Below are positions 1 to 5,068 of a stretch of 6,967 bases of DNA, piece after piece. The stretch is taken from assembly GCA_029245825.1 (NCBI GenBank), contig JAQWON010000004.1, forward strand, positions 1 through 6,967, written 5' to 3'. The stretch comes from Flavobacteriaceae bacterium (GTDB lineage Bacteria; Bacteroidota; Bacteroidia; Flavobacteriales; Flavobacteriaceae). Position 1 is the first letter of the stretch; each line of letters starts with the position of its first letter. The notes under the pieces are model-generated. The model was not told the DNA's origin. It saw only the letters and a list, made by a program, of their open reading frames with translations, and searched no databases. The position numbers and the translations under genes are program-made.

Positions 1-762
1 CCTGTTCTTTGGAATAAAGTAACTCACCTCTCTTTTAAATCCAAATTTATCAAAAAGAGTCCCCTCGCTCCCATATCCAAGAACATAATCATCATAATAA
101 TTTCCAGCAAGTATCTGAAAATCACGTTCCCATTTATTAAATTTCCATAAAAATCCAATAATAGATTTATCCAGATCCTGGCCAGGTTGAATTGATAAGT
201 CTATGCTTGACAGATCACCAGTGTAATATTGAAACCTTATAGCATCTGTTCCGGCACGTTCCTGATAATCAAAGTCTAATAAACTATAAGCATTAAACAG
301 ATCATTGGGACTCCATGCTAAGTTAACTCCCCAGTTTATTCTTTGTCTTCCAAGTGTTAGCTGATATTTTTCAGCAGCATATCTTAAATAAGCTCTATCA
401 AAAATTGTATTAAAAACCATCGGGGTTGTATTAAGTGTATTAAAAGACAAATCAACTTGACCGGCATCTTGGTCTAATAACTCCCCAAATTTCAATGCCT
501 TACTTGTTATATCACCATAAAAAATTCTATTTCTCATTTCAAAGACAGCAGTTAATTCAGGGGAAAAATCAGCTTTTAATCTGATCCTGTTGTGTATAAG
601 GTTGTCTCCTATCAAGTTCTTTTCACTATAAGAATAAGTTTTCAGATACTTGATATAGCCTGAGATACTTATAACTTCTTTTAGCTTGTCTTTTTTAGTT
701 TGTTGTGAAAAAGAAAGTATGATTGAAAATAAAAAAAAGAAATAAAAGAGTCTTGATTTCAA
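1..762 (-). CDS. Exported probable outer-membrane beta-barrel protein (DUF1302-like), 3' end missing
   Basis: The reading frame is open for 254 codons from a TTG at 762-760 to the left edge, so the C-terminus lies outside the window. The TTG is the choice because an in-frame TAA lies two codons upstream (768-766), no ATG is available, and the TTG gives a good signal peptide: MKSR, then a hydrophobic stretch to about residue 17, then SFSQQ. After it come alternating polar/hydrophobic strands rich in Tyr/Phe/Arg (ISISGYIKYLKTYSY at 31-45; NRIRLKADF at 58-66), typical of a beta-barrel. The segment at about 137-170 (LGRQRINWG, SPNDLFN, LLDFDYQERAG, then DAIRF) resembles DUF1302-type or alginate-export-like outer-membrane proteins, as I recall those families. 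It starts 16 nt after the ATPase stop and is the last visible gene of the operon. I infer that it is the outer-membrane partner of the LolCDE-like transporter upstream. The barrel fold is fairly likely; the exact family is less sure. Confidence 0.72.
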   Translation of the reverse strand, partial: MKSRLFYFFFLFSIILSFSQQTKKDKLKEVISISGYIKYLKTYSYSEKNLIGDNLIHNRIRLKADFSPELTAVFEMRNRIFYGDITSKALKFGELLDQDAGQVDLSFNTLNTTPMVFNTIFDRAYLRYAAEKYQLTLGRQRINWGVNLAWSPNDLFNAYSLLDFDYQERAGTDAIRFQYYTGDLSSIDLSIQPGQDLDKSIIGFLWKFNKWERDFQILAGNYYDDYVLGYGSEGTLFDKFGFKREVSYFIPKNR

Positions 763-778
763 TATTTAAGCTTATATA

Positions 779-1462
779 TTAAGTTGTCTTATCAGAAAGG
801 ATTTTTCCATCTTCTAAGGTAATTACTCTTTTTGCTCTATCTATGACTCGTTGGTCATGAGTGGAAAAGATAAATGTCATTTTTTCTTTTCTATTAAGAT
901 CATACATTGTATCTAGTAAATTTTTAGTTGAAGTTGAATCTAAATTAGCAGTTGGTTCATCTGCAAGTATAAACTTTGGTTTTGAAGCAAGTGCTCTAGC
1001 AACTGCAACTCTTTGTTGTTGACCGCCAGATAGCTGTCCAGGCCTTCTTTTAGATTCATTGCTTAAACCAACAGCATCTAATAATCCTAAGGCCCGTTCA
1101 TTTCTTTTTGCTTGTGAATATCCTTGCATTAGCATTATAAACTCGATGTTTTCTTTTGCTGTAAGTACAGGAATTAAATTATAAGACTGAAAAACAAATC
1201 CAATATTCTTTAATCTAAAATCAATTAATTTATTTGCTCTTAATTTTGTTATATCTAAGTTATTGATCATTACATTTCCAGAAGTTGGTTTATCAAGGCC
1301 GCCTATAGTGTTTAAAAAGGTTGTTTTTCCAGACCCTGAAGGACCTACAATAGCAGTGAATTCACCCTGTTTGAAGTTTATAGACACATCGTTTAAGGCA
1401 TTAACCTGAATTTCGCCTTGACTATATATTTTTTTTAAATTTTTGGCTTCAATTACATTCAT
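779..1462 (-). CDS. LolD/MacB-type ABC transporter ATP-binding protein
   Basis: This 227-residue cytoplasmic ATPase would power the two FtsX-type permeases encoded just upstream. All nucleotide-binding motifs are intact: Walker A GPSGSGKT (40-47), Q-loop Gln92 in FVFQSYNLIP, signature LSGGQQQR (144-151), Walker B FILADE with catalytic Glu169, D-loop ANLDS (172-176) and the switch His202 in FSTHD. The sequence around the Q-loop (FQSYNLIPVLTAKENI) and the length of about 225 residues are typical of the LolD/MacB/FtsE branch (type VII ABC systems), which use mechanotransmission rather than classical import. The ATG at 1462 lies 6 nt after the stop of permease 2, with no Shine-Dalgarno sequence. 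The pairing with two different permeases and a LolA-like protein favours LolD over MacB or FtsE, but the transported substrate is unknown, so I assign no gene symbol. Confidence 0.95.
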   Translation of the reverse strand: MNVIEAKNLKKIYSQGEIQVNALNDVSINFKQGEFTAIVGPSGSGKTTFLNTIGGLDKPTSGNVMINNLDITKLRANKLIDFRLKNIGFVFQSYNLIPVLTAKENIEFIMLMQGYSQAKRNERALGLLDAVGLSNESKRRPGQLSGGQQQRVAVARALASKPKFILADEPTANLDSTSTKNLLDTMYDLNRKEKMTFIFSTHDQRVIDRAKRVITLEDGKILSDKTT

Positions 1463-1468
1463 AACAAA

Positions 1469-2689
1469 TTATATTGATCTTACTGCTACAGCTGGTTCCA
1501 GCTTAAGAGCTCTTCTTGCTGGAAATAATGAAGAAATAAAGGTTAGTAAAAAAGTTAAAAGAGTGATATTTATATAATAATCGAGATATAGTTCAGTATA
1601 TAGTCTAGTACCCATGCCAAATTGTTCAAGACCTTTTTCAACCATAGAAAGATCGATGCCAACATCACCAAAGTACGAAATACTCATGTAAGAAATAAAA
1701 ACACCTAATGGCACTGAAACTAAAGATATAAAAAGAGTTTCCAAAGCTATCATTAAGAAAATCTTAGGTTTGTTAAGGCCTACTGACATTAAAACCCCTA
1801 GCTCTCTTTTTCTTTCAAGAATAGCCATTAACATGGTGTTTATGATTCCAAATGAAAGAGCAATTAGTATGATAATCATAAAAATATACAGGAAAATACT
1901 TAACATCTCATTTGCATAGCCAAGTTCAGGTGAAATTTCAGACCATAATTCTATTTTATTATTAGGGAAAGCTACAAGGAGCTCATCTTTTAATTCTTTT
2001 GCTTGAGCTGCATCGTTACAAACTAATGCTATTTCATGTATAACACCTTCTTTTCCAAAAACTTTATCTAAGTAATTTTTTTGGGCAAAAATATTACTAC
2101 CGTCAAACATAGAATTCCCGGATTTAAATATACCTACAACTTTTAGCTTTAACCTTTCTTGCGCTCCGTTCACATTAACAAAGGTTAGATATATGCTTTT
2201 TTTGATGTCTAATTTTAGTTTTTCGGCCAATTCTTGACCAATTACAGCTTGTCTACTTGTGCCACCAGAAAAATAAGTTCCCTTCACTATAGAACTGTGT
2301 ATATCAGTAATATTTTTTTCATTAACATAATCTGTTCCTATAAGCTTAACACCTGTTGCTCCTCTGGCAGTAGAAGCCATTCCTGAAAGCACTATTCTTG
2401 TACTATAAGAATTGACTTTTTTATTCGTATCCAGTGCTTTTAAAACTTCGTTTAAACTATTTATTTGATATTTTACATCGTAATTATCTTGAAAGGAAGG
2501 GTGATGAATTTGCAGATGAGATAATTGAGACTTTATTGCGCTATTAATCCTTTGATTATTTAGAGCAGACATCATGGAAGCGCTGAATAGACCTGACCAT
2601 AGACCTAAAACCATCGATGCGATAACAATAAAACTTCTAAGTTTATTTCTCCAGACATTTCTCCAAGCGATTTTAATTATTTGTCTCAT
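1469..2689 (-). CDS. FtsX/LolC-E-type ABC transporter permease 2
   Basis: This is a 406-residue inner-membrane permease with the MacB/LolE layout. A cytoplasmic N-terminus (IAWRNVWRNKLRS, 7-19) is followed by TM1 (about 19-41), a large periplasmic MacB-like domain (about 42-260), TM2 (about 263-289), the cytoplasmic coupling stretch ERKRELGVLMSVG (292-304), TM3 (about 310-336), a short periplasmic loop, and TM4 (about 370-389) with a PARRALKLEPAVAVRSI tail. The tail and the ERKRE-G motif are hallmarks of FtsX-domain permeases that contact a LolD-type ATPase. Its ATG shares one base with the stop of permease 1 (TAATG at 2691-2687), which suggests translational coupling and balanced amounts of the two permeases. 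Length and four-TM topology fit LolC/LolE, but which of the two it resembles cannot be settled by eye. Confidence 0.93.
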   Translation of the reverse strand: MRQIIKIAWRNVWRNKLRSFIVIASMVLGLWSGLFSASMMSALNNQRINSAIKSQLSHLQIHHPSFQDNYDVKYQINSLNEVLKALDTNKKVNSYSTRIVLSGMASTARGATGVKLIGTDYVNEKNITDIHSSIVKGTYFSGGTSRQAVIGQELAEKLKLDIKKSIYLTFVNVNGAQERLKLKVVGIFKSGNSMFDGSNIFAQKNYLDKVFGKEGVIHEIALVCNDAAQAKELKDELLVAFPNNKIELWSEISPELGYANEMLSIFLYIFMIIILIALSFGIINTMLMAILERKRELGVLMSVGLNKPKIFLMIALETLFISLVSVPLGVFISYMSISYFGDVGIDLSMVEKGLEQFGMGTRLYTELYLDYYINITLLTFLLTFISSLFPARRALKLEPAVAVRSI

Positions 2690-3900
2690 TATATTTTCAT
2701 TGCTTTAATAGGATCTAATTTAAGAATGACGCTTAAAGGGTATAAACAAACAATTAAGGAAATAAAGAAAATGATAAACCCGTGTGTTAGTGGAATATCA
2801 TAGGTGCTCATCAAAGGTATAACAGCTTCAAAACCTAAATTTTCAAACATTTGAGCTTGTTCTTCTGGAAATTTTATTGGACTTAAGAATATAATAACAG
2901 GTCTGGAAAGAGCTATGCCAAGAATCGCTCCAACACTTGCCAGTAAAATAGTCTCATAAATCATTGTTTTGATCAATCTAATTTTTTTCATACCTATAGA
3001 AACCAATACACCGAACTCATATTTCCTTTCCTGAGTCATCATTAATACAGTTCCAAATATTCCAAATGTAACAATCATGTAAAGGATAAAAACCATTATA
3101 AGCCCTCCGGCACTATCAGCCTTTATAGTCTGTTCAAGTTCAGGTATCATTTCTCTCCAAGTCATTACCTCATAAACTTCATCATTTATTAAATTTTTAA
3201 TATTTAAGGCAATGGCATCTTCATCTTTATTTTCCTGTTTATTTAAAATAAGGTGAGTGATCATATTTTGTGCTGAAAGAAAATCTTGAGCCTGAGAGAG
3301 TGTCATAAAAACACTGATTTTATTGAGCGTTGGGTTTTTAAGATCTAATATTCCACTAACTGGATAGGCTCCGACAGCTTGCATTCCATGATACCCTTGA
3401 CCTAGTAGAACTAGAGTGTCACCAATTTTCAAATCAAAGTATTTAGCAACCCCTTTCCCAATATTTAAAGACCTGCTTTCTTCTGTAAGTAATTGCCCGT
3501 TAATTAATCGTTTTTCCCAATTTGTAAGTGAACTTTCCTTTGAAGGTTCGATTCCAGTGACGAAGACAAATTTTGAAAGATCACTCAATGAAGCTAAGGA
3601 TCCACTTTGTATTCTTTTAAGAGTATTTGAAACCCCGTCTATATTTTCAATTTCATTGAGAAAATCTTTGTCAAGAGAAAATGAATTGTCTACTATTTGC
3701 TCATCCCAAAAACCTTTGGAATGAATTTGTATGTATCCAGAATATGATCCCACAACATTATTAATCATGTTGTCATAAAGCCCTAACTGAAGGGCCCTTA
3801 ATAGTACACAAAGAAAAACAGCAATAAAAATAGCTGAGATAGTTATAAGGCTTCTTTTTTTATTCCTCCATATATTCCGCCAAGCAAGTTTAACAAGCAT
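2689..3900 (-). CDS. FtsX/LolC-E-type ABC transporter permease 1
   Basis: This 403-residue inner-membrane permease is paralogous to its downstream neighbour. It has the same opening motif (LAWRNIWRNKKRS, 5-17), TM1 (about 17-36), a periplasmic domain (about 37-262), TM2 (about 265-288), the coupling stretch ERKYEFGVLVSIG (291-303), TM3 (about 312-338) and TM4 (about 372-392), ending in LKLDPIKAMKI. Outside these motifs the two proteins differ greatly, especially in the periplasmic domain, so the complex is probably a heterodimer like LolC-LolE rather than a homodimer like MacB. The ATG at 3900 lies 3 nt after the stop of the LolA-like gene. By analogy with LolC, one of the two periplasmic domains should dock the LolA-like carrier; the sequence alone does not show which one. 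Confidence 0.93.
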   Translation of the reverse strand: MLVKLAWRNIWRNKKRSLITISAIFIAVFLCVLLRALQLGLYDNMINNVVGSYSGYIQIHSKGFWDEQIVDNSFSLDKDFLNEIENIDGVSNTLKRIQSGSLASLSDLSKFVFVTGIEPSKESSLTNWEKRLINGQLLTEESRSLNIGKGVAKYFDLKIGDTLVLLGQGYHGMQAVGAYPVSGILDLKNPTLNKISVFMTLSQAQDFLSAQNMITHLILNKQENKDEDAIALNIKNLINDEVYEVMTWREMIPELEQTIKADSAGGLIMVFILYMIVTFGIFGTVLMMTQERKYEFGVLVSIGMKKIRLIKTMIYETILLASVGAILGIALSRPVIIFLSPIKFPEEQAQMFENLGFEAVIPLMSTYDIPLTHGFIIFFISLIVCLYPLSVILKLDPIKAMKI

Positions 3901-3903
3901 AAA

Positions 3904-4650
3904 TTATTTAAGTCTAGACAAATATTGTGTTTTGAAGTAATTCTCGGGTATTTTAATATTAAATTTCCAAACATTGTAATCAATAACCGTTTTTTGACCT
4001 TGATTTTCCAATGGGATGAATTCAAGTTTAGAGGGGAGTTTTTTGTCTCCAAAAGTCTTTATATTAGAACCTATCATTAGGTTAACCAACTCTTCATCTT
4101 CATCATAGAATTCAGTCCTCAACTGCATATAATCTTTTTTATCAACCCAAATAACCAACTTACCCCAAACTACAGTTGCTTCTTCCTTGGGAATTAGTTC
4201 TAGTTTCCAGCAAGGAAGGCTTTCAATAGTCTCTTCAGCTAATATCTCATGAATATAGTCAGTTACTGTTGATGATTTTTTTACAAGATCGTCGGTTGTA
4301 AAATCAGTACCCATCCAGCTCTGAGTCATCATTGAAGGGGGGAATTTGACAGTCCTTTCTAAAGAGGGGAGATAGTTCCAAATTTCATTATTCCTTTTAA
4401 GAAAAACTGTTCCTTTTTCTTTTGCAGGGCTTGTAACTAGGGTTGAGGAGAATTCTGACCCAATTGACCAGTTTTTTAATATCATCTTTTTTTTCCATTT
4501 TGGGCGTACTATGGTAATCTCAACCTCAGAATAAGATGAGGATCCTCTTAACTTACTGTCAGCTTTTTCAATAATTTCTATTGCAGTTTGGGAATATAAA
4601 CTGCAAAATGTAAATAAAAGTAAAACAGGAATTAAATATATATTCTTCAT
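3904..4650 (-). CDS. LolA-like outer-membrane lipoprotein-sorting protein (periplasmic carrier)
   Basis: The product is a 248-residue exported protein. MKNIYLIPVLLLFTFCSLYSQ is a signal peptide with probable cleavage after residue 20 or 21; Cys16 sits in FTFC, which is not a good lipobox, so a soluble periplasmic form is likelier than a lipoprotein. The mature part matches the COG2834 / 'LolA_like' (TP0789-type) pattern as I know it: an early helix (TAIEIIEKADSKLRG), then beta strands with EKGTVFLKRNNEIWNYLP (78-95), LERTVKFPPS (97-106) and the diagnostic SWMGTDFTTDDLV (111-123). A later repeat of strands (LVIWVDKKDYMQLRTEFYDEDEELV) fits the half-barrel that holds an acyl chain. It is larger than E. 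coli LolA (about 200 residues). Its place directly ahead of the permeases supports a carrier role between the inner-membrane complex and the outer membrane. The cargo (lipoprotein or other lipid) is not known. Confidence 0.87.
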   Translation of the reverse strand: MKNIYLIPVLLLFTFCSLYSQTAIEIIEKADSKLRGSSSYSEVEITIVRPKWKKKMILKNWSIGSEFSSTLVTSPAKEKGTVFLKRNNEIWNYLPSLERTVKFPPSMMTQSWMGTDFTTDDLVKKSSTVTDYIHEILAEETIESLPCWKLELIPKEEATVVWGKLVIWVDKKDYMQLRTEFYDEDEELVNLMIGSNIKTFGDKKLPSKLEFIPLENQGQKTVIDYNVWKFNIKIPENYFKTQYLSRLK

Positions 4651-4668
4651 TTTTTTGAATTAAAAATG

Positions 4669-5013
4669 TTATCCTCCAACTCGTTTTAATTTAAAACCCA
4701 TATCTGATAGTATGCTTATTATTTTTTCTCTATAATCCACTTGAATAATTATTTCACCATTTTTGACAGTTCCGCCAACACTTAGTTTTTTTTTAAGCTC
4801 TTTCGCAAGTTCTCTTATCTCATTGTTATTTCCTATATAGCCCTTTATTACAGTCGCTACTTTACCTGCTCTCCCTTTTTTACTAAAATGACATTCTAAG
4901 TCTTGGAGGACCTCTCTCTGATTGGTTTTATTAGAAATAAACGAGGGTTTAAAATTATCAAATTTTACATTTGCCAAATCAGCAAGAGTGTTAAGTTTTC
5001 TATTCTCGCTCAT
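4669..5013 (-). CDS. yciH: SUI1/eIF1-family translation initiation factor (YciH-like)
   Basis: This is a 114-residue cytoplasmic protein with a C-terminal SUI1 domain (about 34-111). Characteristic features are the basic loop FSKKGRAGKVATVIKGY (43-59), the helix IRELAKELKKKLSVGG (66-81), the TVKNGEIIIQVDYREKI strand-turn (82-98) and the terminal GFKLKRVGG. The family is related to eukaryotic eIF1; E. coli YciH is thought to affect start-site fidelity or act as a stress-linked translation inhibitor, and its role in Bacteroidota is not well established. The first 30 residues are poorly conserved and hydrophilic. The ATG at 5013 is the first gene of the leftward array; the next gene starts 18 nt after its stop, with no terminator between, so it probably shares a transcript with the transport genes. 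That link may be only positional. Confidence 0.93.
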   Translation of the reverse strand: MSENRKLNTLADLANVKFDNFKPSFISNKTNQREVLQDLECHFSKKGRAGKVATVIKGYIGNNNEIRELAKELKKKLSVGGTVKNGEIIIQVDYREKIISILSDMGFKLKRVGG

Positions 5014-5068
5014 AAAAAACCAATAAAATTAAAATAATACAACATACATTTTTAAATTTATTACTCCT
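5014..5068. promoter_or_regulatory. Divergent promoter region between the SUI1/Lol-like operon and E1
   Basis: This 55-bp, nearly all A/T gap separates two head-to-head start codons, so promoters for both directions should lie here or inside the flanking 5' ends. TACATTTT at 5045-5052 on the plus strand matches seven of eight positions of the Bacteroidota -7 element (TAnnTTTG) and would leave a leader of roughly 10-15 nt before the ATG at 5069. No clear upstream TTTG/TTG element is found at the expected spacing. For the minus strand, TAATTTTA is a similarly imperfect match. Neither start has a Shine-Dalgarno sequence. The presence of promoters is inferred mainly from geometry. Confidence 0.4.

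Noticed and set aside
721..781. Apparent frameshift or ATT start at the 5' end of the barrel gene
   Set aside because: A recount of the run at 731-738 as eight A residues puts the TTG at 762 in frame with the signal peptide and the rest of the protein, so no frameshift is needed.
3416..3724. 102-codon plus-strand open frame
   Set aside because: It lies wholly antisense within permease 1, which has full domain support; its translation shows no recognisable domain.
1469..3900. MacAB-type drug or toxin efflux pump
   Set aside because: There is no MacA-like membrane-fusion gene, the ATPase is not fused to the permease, and there are two different permeases beside a LolA-like carrier.
3843..4052. 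69-codon minus-strand open frame spanning the LolA-like/permease junction
   Set aside because: It overlaps two well-supported genes in another frame and has no recognisable features.
4603..4605. Cys16 of the LolA-like protein as a lipobox cysteine
   Set aside because: The preceding residues are F-T-F, which do not fit the small-residue lipobox pattern, and a better type I cleavage site follows.
4651..4668. Terminator between the SUI1 and LolA-like genes
   Set aside because: The 18-nt gap has a T/A run but no stem-loop.
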